Shown here: positions 33,261 through 45,340 of the stretch, one piece after another
Position numbering within the stretch: position 1 is the first letter of the stretch
Layout of the letters: each line of letters opens with the position of its first letter
Source of the DNA: Liolophura sinensis
Taxonomy: Eukaryota > Mollusca > Polyplacophora > Chitonida > Chitonidae
Direction of reading: 5' to 3'
DNA: 64,000 bases
NCBI RefSeq assembly: GCF_032854445.1
Contig: NC_088305.1
Location: forward strand, 15,069,606-15,133,605
Notes under the pieces: model-generated
The model's input: only the letters and a program-made list of their open reading frames with translations
Databases searched by the model: none
What the model was told of the DNA's origin: nothing
Position numbers and translations under genes: made by a program

Positions 33261-35540
33261 ACGGAAATCGCTAGGTAGGCTAGAATACTAAATGAGACAT
33301 GCGGCCAGTATCTGGGCCGCGTGGATGAAGCAAGTGCTGGTGTGGTCAGCCATGATCAGATTTGCTATAAATAGATCTGTTCAACACATAATGCCAAAAT
33401 AACCAGACGGGACGACAAATTTTGCTCATACAATGACGTTAATGAGTGTTATAAACATTAACACTATTAACAAATCCTAAATATTTATCCGATACAGATA
33501 CAATTAAAACCTAATAATAGCTGAGAATTATTAGATGTTGAATCTTCTGCATAATTAAAACTATCTTCTTCCAAACCTGCAGGGGAGAATTGGATCAAAT
33601 ACTGGGTGTTTTTCAAATTCTGATCTAAATCAGAAAAACTGATCAACAGATGCACATGTAGCTATCATCAGGCCTAGCAGAAAATAAAGAGTGATTATTG
33701 TTCAAAGTGAACCAAACATTATAATTCTCTCAATTTAATTTGTTTTAAAGAGTATAATTATATTAAAGGCAGATGTGTTCTTTGTGAAAAGTCTGAGAGA
33801 TATTTTTTAACAGACAGTAATAGACATTCTACATGGAATTATATGGTACAATGCATCTTTTGAACTTTAACTTAAAACTATAATCAAATATATATAACTA
33901 CAAACATAATCATATGCATACCACTCCCCATATGTAATTACTGTTTTTTTTTTTACGTTAATCAACCAATCAGCCATGCACAATAGACGGTTACAGTACA
34001 AAAACACTACGATCCCGTCCTTCTGCAGGCCAACTCTTAACTGCGTTGTCACAAAAATCCGGATTATAACAAACGATATTGAAACATGCCATGATCTCTT
34101 CAAAGGGTGCACAACCAAGGGTAGAGAAACAGGGTTGGGTACTGGAGAGAGCACTTTTTTATAAAAAGCAGCCAATTTTGTTGGACATTCCCCTGGATCA
34201 TTGCCTAACTGGAGACTTGTACATCCCCCACTAAAAAACAATTGAAAAAACATCCCTGTATTGGCAAAACTTACATATATATCCCCACATACCCATTAAG
34301 ATAGCTAGCAATGAACATGCACTGACCCATGTCATGTGCATGTACGTATCACATAACATAAACATTCTCCCTTTCATCTTCACCCAAGACAGTTGCATAC
34401 AAATCTATAATGAAGCTCTTTGAATCAAAGCCTGCACTCAAGAGTGGAGAAGGGTTCAGTGTGACCTACTGGTGCTCTCTGGAGCTCTCTGAAACATTAG
34501 CGTGACTACAAACCTTATCCTCGAATAAGACAAGACCTCATACATGTAGAGATAGGTCTACATGTACCCTAGCTGCCTAGCATAAGAATTAAGTAAATGC
34601 TTTACCTATTTATCCTTATTCACTGGTATTATACTTACCTGTATAAATTCCTAGCTTAAAATGATACTGGACACAGAAAGTTTTGATGCTTTCAGATGCA
34701 CTTTGATATTTCTCAGTGCAATTGTCCTACTTATTACAATGTATTATCCATCATCAAAAGTGTATGTGGATGAAAGACAGCATTGTTCAACACTGGATAT
34801 AACCATATTCCTGAAATTAAAAATACCAACTGTTCTGTTCTGTGTTTAATTATAGGACCAACAATTAGTGTTGGGCCTATCACTAAATGACTGGAAAATG
34901 AAGACAAACGCTGTTGACATTTTGCTTTCAGCACATGCCTGAAAACCAATCTAGCCGAACTAACTGTGATGTCCTACCACCATGACCAATGCCCAAGTTC
35001 GAAAGCAATTAGCCAAAGTAGTCTAGATTAATTGTCTGCACAAAATTTAACAGACACCAAAGCAAAGATGTCCACATCACAGGGCATATTGTATTATGTA
35101 AATTGTCGTAAACCAATCCTCTCAGAGGTCATTCCACTTTGTTGCCACTAAGTTTGAAGGCAATCAATCAGCTGCCTGATCGAATGATGGACTTCCCAAG
35201 CTCTCTTCTGGTTCCCTGCTCTGGGGAACAAACAACAAATCAATGTCAAGAATATGACCTTGAAATGTTTTGGTGTACCCGCTATAATTTGCACCTGGCT
35301 GTCCAAACTCAACATCTTTATGTAGCACATTACAGCATAATGCACCTGGTCCCTAGTTTCAAAACAATAAATAATTCACCACGAACCTCTGGGCTGATCT
35401 GATGTGAAGTTCCAAGTACAAGTAGTGCACAAGTTTTAGAAATGTTCCTGTTAAAACAAGGACTGCTGCCTAAGTCATCTTAAAACTTTAAGACATCAAT
35501 GAAATAAATTTCAAACAAGCATTATGAGAAACCTGACAAC
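33261..35540. other. Non-coding stretch without recognised gene
   Basis: AT-rich, free of the main SINE families. Short frames at 33867-34253 and 34030-34164 lack homology. A strong minus-strand donor-like CAG/GTAAGT at about 34635 has no convincing coding exon before it. Confidence 0.4.
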
Positions 35541-36440
35541 TCGCCAGTAATGGCTTCAGTTCAAATGGCAACCCAAGTTTCACGAAGATATTTATTTATT
35601 TCATTTATTTGAATAGCGTTTTACACCGTACTAAAGAATATTTCACTTATACGACGGAGGCCAGCATTATGATGGGAGGAAACCGGGCAGAGCCTGGGGG
35701 GAAACCCATGACCATCCACAGGTTGCTGTGAGACCTTCCCACTTACGGCCGGAGAGGAAGCAAGCATGAGCTGGACTTGAACTCATAGCGACCGCATGGG
35801 TGAGAGACTCCTGGGTCATAACGCTGTGCTAGCGCACTAACCAACCTCATGAAGATATGTTGAAAACTGGTAACAGCTGATCCAAACATAGAACCTTACT
35901 CTGAGGCTACATATACACCTATAAAGTGGATGTGAACAAAGCAAGTTCAAACCATGGTAGTTTTTATTAAAACAGAAAAATCAGGTATAACGTCAATATC
36001 TTAAAAGCATGTTTATCAAGCCCAAGAAGTTTCATGAACATATCTTGAAAACTTTGATAACAGCCAAGTCCAAATCCAAAACCTGATAATAAAAATATAA
36101 ATATACCTATTTAAAACTATTTAAAATTATTTATTTCCTTAAGTCTTCAAAGCATTCCCATCATTCTCACCAAGTGTCAGCAAGATGGTGTAAAAACTGA
36201 GGCAGCACCTCATCCAAATAAAAAAAACTTTAATACCCTGGCCTTCTATAGTACTTGCTTGGATAAAATAGCTAAGTCCAAACCTGACAATTTGAATTTA
36301 ACTATGTAAACATAACTAAGTTATAATCAAAATGAGTAAATGCCCAAATCATTTTCATCATTCCCATCAAGTTTCATAAAGGTGATGTGAAAACTGTAAG
36401 ACTAGCAGACCAAAACATAATACTTTATCCAACTGAACCA
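35540..36440. repeat. Diverged tandem repeat with AAGTTTCATGAA..GAAAACT motif
   Basis: Related segments start near 35572, 36021, 36170 and 36365 with CAAGTTTCA(T/C)GAA..., GAAAACT and later CCAAAACCTGATAAT-like sequence. The units are unequal in length and the first is interrupted by a SINE. Confidence 0.5.
35592..35850 (-). mobile_element. Full-length SINE family A inserted in a repeat
   Basis: Reverse copy from TTTATTTCATTTATTTGAATAGC to GCTAGCGCACTAACCAACC. GAAGATAT flanks it at 35584-35591 and 35851-35858 as target-site duplication. Confidence 0.9.
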
Positions 36441-36459
36441 AACAAATAAGCTTACTCGG

Positions 36460-36545
36460 ACAATGACACCGACACCAACACTGGCATCGACACCAACGTC
36501 GACACTAACACCACAACAGACACCAATGCCGACACCAGCACCAAC
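36460..36545. repeat. GACACC-type hexamer repeat
   Basis: Imperfect run of GACACCGACACCAACACTGG-like hexamers. It gives a low-complexity Thr-Pro reading on plus that is not considered a gene. Confidence 0.85.
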
Positions 36546-36597
36546 TCCGCTTTTCCCCCCTCACTCACTATATCTCGCCTTACTTTGCAACTGCGAG

Positions 36598-36755
36598 CTG
36601 AAAGGGGGTAAACCCACAAACATCTGTGGGTCGCCGTATATGACCAGAGAGGAAGCCAGCATGGGCTCAACTTGAACTCCCAGGGATGACATTGGTGAGA
36701 GGCTTCGGAGTCAGTCAGTGTGCTGGGGTATTACACCAGCCCCTTAGCCTGCAGA
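36598..36755 (-). mobile_element. SINE family A, 5' half
   Basis: GGGTAAACCCACAAACATCTG, GAGGAAGCCAGCATGGGCTC, ACTTGAACTCCCAGGGATG and GTGAGAGGCTTCGGAGTCAG match the reverse strand of the head and first body half. Confidence 0.75.
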
Positions 36756-37029
36756 GATTCACTTTCTTTTTGAAGGAAACAGCTGTTTTGACTGCTTCAG
36801 GTGCGGCTTTAATTATCAAGAAGTTTGTTAGTGTACCTGGATATGGATGGTCGCTTTCTCCAGGCACTTTGGTTTCCTGCCAACTGAAAAGTTCTTGACA
36901 TTAATCAAATACATAAATTAAACATATAACCTAACCAATTACTGAGTACAATACACATAAGAATGAATCATTCTCTGGTCCTAGCATAGATCAATAGCTT
37001 GATTGCTATGTGATACACATATAGGTCTT

Positions 37030-37872
37030 CATGACACATCAAACACTGGAGCCATTTTACTGGCACATCAAACACTGGAGCCATTTTACTGGCACATCAA
37101 ACATTGCAGCCACTTAACTGGCACATCAAATATTTCAGACATTTTAATGGCACATCAAACACTGCCGCCATTTTACTGGCACATCAAACATCGCAGCCAA
37201 TTTACTGGCACATCAAACATTTCAGCCATTTTAATGGCACATCATGCATTGCAGCCACTTTACTGGCACATCAAACATTGCAGCCACTTTACGGGCACAT
37301 CAAAGATTGCAGCCAATTTACTGGCACTTCAAATATTGCAACCATTTTACTGACACATCAAACACTGCTGCCAATTTACTGACACATCAAGCGTTGCAGC
37401 CACTCTACTGACACATCAAACATTGCAGTCAATTTACTGGCACATCAAACATTACAACCATTTTACTGACACATCAAACATTGCTGCCAATTTACTGACA
37501 CATCAAACATTGCAGTCAATTTACTGGCACATCAAGCATTGCAGCCAGTCTACTGACACATCAAACATTCCAGTCAATTTACTGACACATCAAACATTGC
37601 AATCATTTTACTGACACATCAAACATTGCTGCCAATTTACTGACACATCAAGCATTGCAGCCACTTTACTGACACATCAAACATTGCAGTCAATTTACTG
37701 GCACATCAAACATTGCAGCCACTTTACTGGCACATCAAGCATTGCAGCTGCTTTACTGGCACATCAAAGATTGCAGCCACTTTACTGGCACATCAAGCAT
37801 TGCAGCCACTTTACTGGCACATCACGCATTGCAGCCACTTTACTGGCACATCAAGCATTGCAGGCACTTTAA
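37030..37872. repeat. Minisatellite, 29-bp unit, about 29 copies
   Basis: Unit CACATCAAACATTGCAGCCA followed by CTTTACTGG. Variants (ACTGACACATC, TCAATTTACTGG) alternate in blocks. Confidence 0.97.
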
Positions 37873-38269
37873 AATATGAATACAAAGATGTCACATGGGT
37901 ACAATTGATCTGGCTAGATCCATCGCCACCACTTGGTAAATATTATGATACAAGAATATGTCTTGCCAAACAAGTATTAAACCAGCTGATTTTCTATACA
38001 TGCATGTACAGCGAGGAACTTGTCACAGGAAGCCAAAAATATTCACTTTACGACTGGCTGACCACTGCATTGATTTTTCGTGGACAGCTTTGTATACCAA
38101 CCAGATGAGCCATTAACACTCACTGTATTAATGATGAGAAACATAATAATCACTTTCATACTTCTGCTCGATATCTGGATAAAATGACAATCTGTGAAAT
38201 ATAAAGTGAGAGTCTAAGTAACATTCATCACAAGGGTATAATAGCCGCACAATCAGAAATGTCCAGACC

Positions 38270-38470
38270 TCCCTAACAATCCTACTGTTTCATGACCACA
38301 GGAAATTTATTTCCGTCCCCTAATGGCGTGTCCTCTGCTCTGATGGGGGGTCAAAAGGCCTGAGGTGCTTTGCTTTTGCGTGCTAATTTCCTGTTCACTT
38401 ACATCGTGGCTAGACTCGGCAGTTTGCCTTTGGTTCCTGTGACAGAGCAGTAATTACTACAACAGGTGGT
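38270..38470. promoter_or_regulatory. Candidate conserved regulatory element
   Basis: GC-balanced, non-repetitive island around TTTCCGTCCCCTAATGGCG and GGTCAAAAGGCC (nuclear-receptor-like half sites), ending CAGAGCAGTAATTACTAC with a homeodomain core TAATTA. No reading frame is convincing. Confidence 0.25.
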
Positions 38471-38739
38471 CAACACAGATAACATTACATTACTCGTATC
38501 ATCTTTACACTCATCGCTTTCTCGTCATTAATACTTGTACGTACCTCAACTGCACCTGCAGTAAAAAACCGCATGAACACTCTATAGCTATTCACGACAA
38601 TGTCTATAGCATGACAGCATAATAGTATACATCCTTCATGTATAAAGGCATGATTCCATAAACTGTGTTGTAAGGATGTGGAAAAATAATCATGAAATAT
38701 GACTGTCTATCCAGCACTACCATTATAAATCATATGCCA

Positions 38740-38970
38740 ATCTTTACTGATCACGAGGAAGTCATCTCTCAGTAGCATCGATCGCTGTCGATCGACCTCT
38801 TGTCGCCAAGGCCCCACAAGTGGATGTACAAATTCTCTGTTCAAGGATGCATGGCTTTGAACCTGCTAATCTGAGGCGCATCACCCTGCATGACCAGCAT
38901 CAATTACCTGTTAATTGTCACCAAGTGTTGTGAAGGTGAGTTTTCCACTGCACAACGACACGCCAAATAA
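38740..38970. promoter_or_regulatory. Candidate conserved regulatory element with palindromic homeodomain site
   Basis: Non-repetitive island with ATCGATCGC repeats near 38780, CTTTGAA (TCF-like) and CAATTACCTGTTAATTG at 38901-38917, an inverted pair of CAATTA/TAATTG cores. Conservation is not directly visible. Confidence 0.3.
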
Positions 38971-39135
38971 TGTGTCCTGTATTATTAAACTACATGATAT
39001 CTTAATTGTCCTGAGTACGTAATGCCTTAATTACCTGTATTTCTTTGACAGAGAACTTTATAGCACTGTTTAAAACTAATTATGCATGCCAGAATAAAAT
39101 CAAAGTACAGGTATTAGACAGTTAGCTCTGTGTCT

Positions 39136-39503
39136 GAGTGAGTGAGTGAGTGAGTGAGTGCTTGGGGTTTAATGTCGCACTTAACAATTTTTCAGTCATA
39201 TGATGATGAAGGAATCCTTAGAGTGCATGTAATGTGCCTCCTTGTTGCAGGACGGACTACCACCGCTCTTTCATCTAGTGCTGCTTCACTGAAATACCTT
39301 ACCGAAGGCAAGTAAGGCATCCCGCCTGAGCCATTATACTGATACGGGTCAACCAGCTGTTGCACTATCCCCTTCATGCTGAACGCCAAGTGAGGAAGTT
39401 ACAACTTCCTCTTTTAAGGTCTTAGGTATGACTCGACCCAGGATTGACCCTGGATCTACCACTCCCAAAGAGAACTCTACAAATTGTGTTATCTGGGCCA
39501 GTC
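39136..39503 (-). mobile_element. Full-length SINE family B
   Basis: Runs from the GAGTGAGTGAGTG tail through CTTGGGGTTTAATGTCGC to the tRNA-like head GCC...ATCTGGGCCAG on plus. The body frame 39192-39389 is open and resembles those at 8.3 and 32.3 kb. Confidence 0.92.
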
Positions 39504-39526
39504 ATGTGTGTGGAAAAAATAACTTA

Positions 39527-40110
39527 TACCCTAATTCTTCAACCTTTTCAACCGCCTCTGCAACCAGTATTTTGAAACATTTTGAGAGAACTATGGGGTG
39601 TAGAGAAATAATATTTGCACAGTTTTATAAAGTTTGAATCTTTAATAACGCAAAACATATCAATTCTGGTGTCGTGGGGAAACCCACGGCCATCTGCAGG
39701 TTACTGGCAGACCTTTCCATGTACAGCCGGAGAGGAAGCCAACATTAGCTGGACTTGAACTCACAACGACCGCATTGGTGAGATACTCCCGGGTCATTAC
39801 GCTGCGCCGCTGTAAACATAGCTGTGCCATTAAAGATATGACAGGAGATATATGAGACCATCACTTTGTTTATTTCTTCTTACTTTTCTTTGTATTTAAT
39901 ATTTACATCACATCAAATAGCGAACTTTTACAACATCAACTCAATGAATGGAGTTTAATTTTAGAATGTCAGGCCTATAATTCTTCAACTTTTTTAATCA
40001 AGACTTGGACCAGTACTCTGAAACATTCCGTGAGAAGTATGCTTGGGTGTAGAGGATCATCTCCTCCATGTCTGAAGTTTTATGAAGCTTGTGTCTTTAA
40101 TAACACAATC
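39527..40110. repeat. Two copies of a dispersed repeat around the SINE
   Basis: 39530-39660 and 39978-40110 share AATTCTTCAAC.TTTT, CCAGTA.T.TGAAACATT, GAGAA.TATG.., GGTGTAGAG.A and TTTTAT.AAG.TTG..TCTTTAATAAC. They are diverged direct copies. Confidence 0.55.
39673..39812 (-). mobile_element. SINE family A, 5' half
   Basis: GGGGAAACCCACGGCCATCTG, GGAGAGGAAGCCAACATTAG and GACTTGAACTCACAACGACC mark the head side. The 3' half is missing. Confidence 0.82.
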
Positions 40111-40940
40111 AAACAATTTTTGGCATCACTTTCGTAATAATTGTAATAAGTGCTTTAGAGGTCAAAGCGATCGAAGATTTAAAGTATATCAGCAGACTCT
40201 AGAAAGTCTCTGGGCTGACTGTCTGGTCTGCAGAGCATCCGTCTGTTTGAAAGACAGCTACAGGGCCTCGTGGTTCTGCAGTTAACTGGCATGACCCAGG
40301 AACAGAATTGGGATTTGAAGGGTGAGAAAATCTGGAGCAGATGCAGTCTCATCAGGAATATCTAGCCCCTGAGGCATATCTAATCCCAGAGGCACAATAT
40401 TCCATGCTTTGCATGGACATACGTGTACAAGTTCTTTGTTCTGATTTATGAGCTCTTCCCTAAACCGAAGATAGACAAAAACTGCATGGGCAAGCAGGTG
40501 TTTCCAGGGAAAGTGAAAATATGAAAATAATGAAAGTTACACAGAAAAAAGCCAAAGATAATAAGTACTGTGTACTTGTCACGAACCCTGCAGGTGATCA
40601 TCCTGACTGTCACAGTGAAGCCTAAACTTACAGCGTAGCCTTCCCACAAGGGTATTATATGCATGGTGTCATCACTGTACCTCTTTATATAATGAGTGGG
40701 TAAAATTGCCTGCTTGCCTGCCTCCAAGTTGCCCCAAGTGGTGTACTCTGTTTGTTCTATATTTGTTTGTAATAGTATTCTTCAACCTTTTTGCATGTTT
40801 GCATGGTGTTTACTCAAGCATATATTCTGACGACCTTATACTGCGTTAACTCATAAAATTATACAAAATGAAATTAAAAATGTACATAAAATGCACCGAA
40901 TGCTGCTTAAAATTCCATATGCGAAATGGTTAAGGAATTA

Positions 40941-41204
40941 TTTATTTATTTATTTGATTGGTGTTTTACGCCGTACTCAAGAATATTTCACTTACACGAC
41001 GACGGCCAGCATTATGGTGGATGGAAACCGGGCACAACCCGGGGAAACCCACAACCATCTGCAGGTTGCTGACAGACTTTCCCACGTACGACCGGAGAGG
41101 AAGCAAGCATGAGCTGGACGAACTCTCAGCAACCGCATTGTTGAGAGACTCCTGGGTCATTATGCTGCGCTAGTGCGCTAACCAACTGAGCCACGGAGGC
41201 CCCT
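40941..41204 (-). mobile_element. Full-length SINE family A with 12-bp target-site duplication
   Basis: Complete reverse copy from TTTATTTATTTATTTGATTGG to CCAACTGAGCCACGGAGGCC. GTTAAGGAATTA is present at both 40929-40940 and 41205-41216. Confidence 0.95.
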
Positions 41205-41339
41205 GTTAAGGAATTAAGGTACTTGGATGTTTGTGTATAATTGTACATATTAACCTACAGACATATGATAGAGGTTATACAGCTCCACAAACACTGCAGC
41301 TTAACAACACAGAACTAAAAGGAGTGATGTAAGCTCTGC

Positions 41340-41360
41340 TATATATATATATATATATAT
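41340..41360. repeat. Short (TA)n microsatellite
   Basis: ATATATATATATATATATAT run in otherwise unremarkable non-coding DNA. Confidence 0.85.
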
Positions 41361-41799
41361 ACCACTGAATTTCAATTAATTCAATAAACATTTAAGAAAA
41401 ACACTAAAAGAATTCAGTACAGGTATTTTCATATACTTTCATACATTGTCTTAATGGTCTTTTATAAAGGTATTTTTAAACACAAGTGTGATGGTGGTCT
41501 TCCCACTGATATTGACATCATGTTTAATTAAACTTTCTTTCTCGTGATTACATAAAACTCAAGTTATAACCAAAGTTACAGTTTAATCCTTGCTATAGTG
41601 ACACTCTGTTATTTACTGCTCGTGTACAGCATGCTTGAATAGGACTAAGAGTTCCACAGCCGACAGTTTTATGACATTTCCTGGACAGATCAGGTAGTCA
41701 AGCTTTACAGTCTTTAGTCGACAAGGTGTTGCAACAATATGCTATTAGTACATATATACATATACTAGTATACAATATAGCAAACAGCCTAGGTAGACA

Positions 41800-42205
41800 G
41801 TCCACACTTCCGTCCAGTCCAGAAGTTTATATATTTTTCTTGTAACATACATCATCCTATATTCCATTATGCAGACCTCAAAGCACATACTGTCCAAGAA
41901 AAATGCAAACCTCAAAAGCACATACTGTCCACACTTTGGCTGCTGAAGATTATATATTTTTCTTGTAACAAACATCATCCTATATTCCATTATGCAAACC
42001 TCAAAAGCACATACTGTCCAAGAAAAATCCAAGCCTCAAAGCACATACTGTCCAAGATAAATGCAAACCTCAAAACACATACTGTCCAAGAAAAATGTAA
42101 ACCTCAAGGCACATACTGTCCAAGAAAAATGCAAACCTCAAAAGCACATGCTGTCCAAGAAAAATGCAAACCTCAAAAGCACATGCTGTCCAAGATAAAT
42201 GAAAC
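41800..42205. repeat. Composite tandem repeat, about 35 bp within 125 bp
   Basis: Two long copies begin GTCCACACTT at about 41802 and 41928 and contain TTATATATTTTTCTTGTAAC. They are followed by several copies of CATACTGTCCAAGAAAAATG plus CAAACCTCAAAAG. Confidence 0.85.
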
Positions 42206-42394
42206 TCTCACAATCAGGAAAAATTAAACAACTTAAGAGTCATGCATGAATGAAATTTTGGGTCATTTCAATGTATGACTGCTCCGTTGAAGGGTTTGAA
42301 GCTGAAATTGATTGACTGGCACCAAATTTCCTGCAGATATATAGAGAATTTACTGTATCACAATTGTTGTAGGCACAGCTGAAATTATCACCAC

Positions 42395-42478
42395 ATGGTA
42401 ATGGACCACGTGGTGAGGGCTGGACCACATGGTGAGGGCTGGACCACATGGTGAGGGCCGGGCCAGATGGTAGTGAGT
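42395..42478. repeat. Minisatellite, 19-bp unit, about 4 copies
   Basis: Unit CTGGACCACATGGTGAGGG with small changes. Confidence 0.85.
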
Positions 42479-42578
42479 CAACCATATCAAACTCTGCCAT
42501 AAGCAACATTCACACATATTTACAGGCCCCCTGCCAGCTATATCAGGCACCTATAGTTGATGTTAACATAAACATTTC

Positions 42579-42731
42579 AGGGAACCTCTACAGCTGGATC
42601 TTATTGAGAGTCTGTATGGACTACAACCCAAGATCATACTCAACATGTTCAAACAACCTGAATATGGATCTGACTGTGTGTGGGTGAAATTACACACTGA
42701 AACCGATAGCTGGCTGATCATCTGCAAATAA
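42579..42731 (+). other. Candidate orphan 3'-terminal exon
   Basis: Acceptor TAAACATTTCAG is followed by 50 open codons entering in phase 2: EPLQLDLIESLYGLQPKIIL, MFKQPEYGSDCVWVKLHTET, ending WLIICK and TAA. An AATAAA overlaps the stop (42727-42732). The composition is protein-like, but I recognise no family and found no upstream partner exon. It could also be a chance frame. Confidence 0.33.
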
Positions 42732-42739
42732 AATCTGAG

Positions 42740-43003
42740 TGAGTGAGTGAGTGAGTGAGTGCTTGGGGTTTAACATTGTACTCAACAATTTTTCTCTAAT
42801 ATGACAGCGAGGGAATCCTTATGGTATATGTAATGTGCCTCCTTGTCACAGGACGTATTTCCACCGTTCTTTATCTAGTGCTGCTTCACTGAGATGCTTC
42901 ACTGAGACGACTTACCGAAGGCATGTAAGCCGCCACGCCTGAGCCATTATATTGATACGGGGTCAACCAGTTGTTGCACTATCCCCTTCATGTTTAACAC
43001 CAC
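42740..43003 (-). mobile_element. SINE family B without its tRNA-like head
   Basis: Carries the GAGTGAGTGAGTG tail, CTTGGGGTTTAAC, an internal 15-base duplication TGCTTCACTGAGA, and stops at CCCTTCATGTTTAACACC. ATAAAATCTGAG occurs at 42728-42739 and 43004-43015. Confidence 0.85.
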
Positions 43004-43015
43004 ATAAAATCTGAG

Positions 43016-44600
43016 ACCTTACCCCAAGTTAAAAATGTCTCAGTGACAACGTTTAAAACAGCTGACGTTAAACATTTATGAAAAAGTTCATCTAATCACA
43101 TGATGACTATATTATAGTTTCTCCACTATTGAATTTGTGATGACAAACCATGCATTTTAATGTGAGGTAATTAAGGACTTGATGGGAATATATGAACTAG
43201 TAAACTTGTTAAGGTTTGGAAAATTAAAGTAAATGCATCGCACAGTGCAATGTCATGTGGTTTACATAAATTCAAATTTATCACACATTAACAGAGGAGT
43301 AACTAAGAACCCTGCATTACAACATCAAGGAAGTTATTCAAAACCAAGAAAAAAACAAGAGCACAGTTTCTGAGTCACACTTAGCAAAACATTTTGTACA
43401 GCTTTGTATCACAAAAAAAACAGCCTTAGACATACATGTTTAGATTGCTAGGTTGTATAATAGCAAGAATGGTTAGTTGCAAACTTCAGATCATAAATAG
43501 ATCTATACATAAACACGCTTCACAAACATTATACACTAGCAGCTGCAATGTGCAAAAACATGTCCCCCACCCTCCCTCCCTCCCTGCCTCCGCCCCAAAA
43601 TAAAACTGTGTATACAAGCATAAATGAGTATAACACTAATAGACTGCAGGCACTTGCAGCTCAGCATCAAACCCTTGTGTGCATAATAACCTAACAGTAC
43701 ACAGGTGTAAATATTCTCTTGTTGACATTTTTACACACTACTTCATCCTCCTGAGAGTCTAATTACTGGCTAACAGCAGAACTATGCAACCATGATGGAA
43801 TCCAGCAGGATACTAAGCTGTTTTTAACTCCCGTTCCTCCACTTTCATCTCCTCTCAGCTTGTTTATGACTACAAGAAGACCCCACAACTCAAACATATG
43901 GAATGAGGCTCTGTACAGGGGGGATCCAATTATCGTTCATGTCATCATGGATTCCATGCATGCTTCCTGTCAAGCATGGATGTATACATGTATCTTTAGC
44001 ATATCATGAGGCCGTTGATCATCGATCCATGATCAGTGACTGGATGCATGCAGTTCATAACCTAGTCAAGTAATAAATCAATATATAGCTTTATAAAGTC
44101 TTCAAAAGTCTAAAAAACTGATCAAACCAAATCCAACTCTAGTGATATGTAGAACAAAAATGGTACATGAAGGAGAAGATCTGACATTATACAGAGCATG
44201 CATTCTGAAGCCACCTCAGAAAGGAGGCCAGCTTTCATAAAGGACTGAACTTTGTTGAAACTGGATAATAGATGGCCAGAAACTTGGACTTGGTTTTTTT
44301 TTTTTTTTTGGCCGATTTGAATTCAATACAATGACCCAGTTTGACATAAAAAGTCAGAAGAAATGAAGTCCACAAAAGGACAAAAGCACCATGATTTTGT
44401 GAAAAATCAGATGCAACAACCCAAAATTTAAAATTTGATCTCTGCCAAGTTTCAATTCAATGTAATGAATCGCTTTGAAAAAAGAAATCAGGAAAATGCA
44501 GGGCTTACACACTGTATAATGACTTTAAATTTCCAGGCTTTTCCTTTCCACCTTCTCCTAACACAACTGGCACCCTGTAACCATAAACAGTGGTAACTTT
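43016..44600. other. Non-coding stretch, nothing recognised
   Basis: AT-rich with a T run at about 44295-44309 and a C-rich patch at 43565-43595. The segment 43940-44050 is rich in ATCGATC/GATCA motifs but no function can be assigned. Confidence 0.4.
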
Positions 44601-44604
44601 AGCA

Positions 44605-44705
44605 TTACTGTTGTATTCACATTACATGTGTTGTATTCATAATTACATGTGTTGTATTCACACTACATGTGTTGTATACACACTACATGTGTTGTATTCA
44701 CATCG
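44605..44705. repeat. Minisatellite, 20-bp unit, 5 copies
   Basis: Unit TACATGTGTTGTATTCACAT with small variation. Confidence 0.85.
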
Positions 44706-45123
44706 CAATAATTCACTTTACTAATCAAATGGTTGTCTACTCATGAAGCAATGGACCAAGTAATGCAGATGGATCGAGAGAGATCTATCTATATAGCAAC
44801 CACCATCCTTTATGAAGCACTTAACAAATCTGACACAAAGCCACAGCTGAATCAGTGAGAGCTGGGTTCATCCACCAGACTTTACTGTGTGCTTAATCAT
44901 GAAGGGTCTGTTCTGTACAGTGCGCTGAGGATGACAGCTTAAACAACTCACAGCCCGTGAGATGCTACTTTACACAGATTGCCTGCATCATGTAAGTACA
45001 TGTGTACCAGGGTGTGTGCAGTGCAAAAAAAAAAAAAAAAAAATGAAGACTATAAATTTTCTACATTCCAAAACTGCATGCGCTCCCCACATGTGAGCCT
45101 CAGCGCAGCCCAGCACCTCACTC

Positions 45124-45340
45124 TCAAATAAGCTTCATGTACTTCTTAATTGTGGGATTTACAACAGAGTCAAGGCGATTTGCGTCATCAGTATTACAGT
45201 AAGGAGATGCTGGGCAAAGCAGAGCCGATAACAAGCCGTCTTGTTGACAACAACACTCACCTGTTAAACTGGCAACCATAACAAGGGGATCATGTGGGGC
45301 AGGCAATGAACGAAGACGGTAAGGAAATCTGTTGTCGTCA
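45124..45340 (-). other. Candidate orphan exon on the minus strand
   Basis: Acceptor CCTTATAATGCAG at 45341 opens a frame of about 72 codons to a TGA at 45124. It reads DDNRFPYRLRSLPAPHDPLV, MVASLTG, then a Cys-rich stretch and ANRLDSVVNPTIKKYMKLI. A strong internal donor ACAG/GTGAGT at 45261/45260 would instead give an 80-base internal exon. I recognise no family. Another exon-like piece (CNEACISMLTPTG, donor CAACAG/GTAAGT at about 45425) lies just upstream but its phase does not fit. Confidence 0.33.

Noticed and set aside
34030-34164. Plus frame after TTCTGCAG reading TLNCVVTKIRIITNDIETCH
   Set aside because: Only 44 codons, weak donor options, no recognised homology; too likely by chance.
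33867-34253. 128-codon minus ORF
   Set aside because: Hydrophobic mix without signal peptide, domain or homology; no splice or promoter support.
36463-36675. Thr-Pro-rich ORF of 70 codons
   Set aside because: Comes from a hexamer repeat running into a SINE fragment.
37003-38108. Several ORFs with repeated HIKHCSHFTGTSN-type text
   Set aside because: Frames of the 29-bp minisatellite shifting with each unit.
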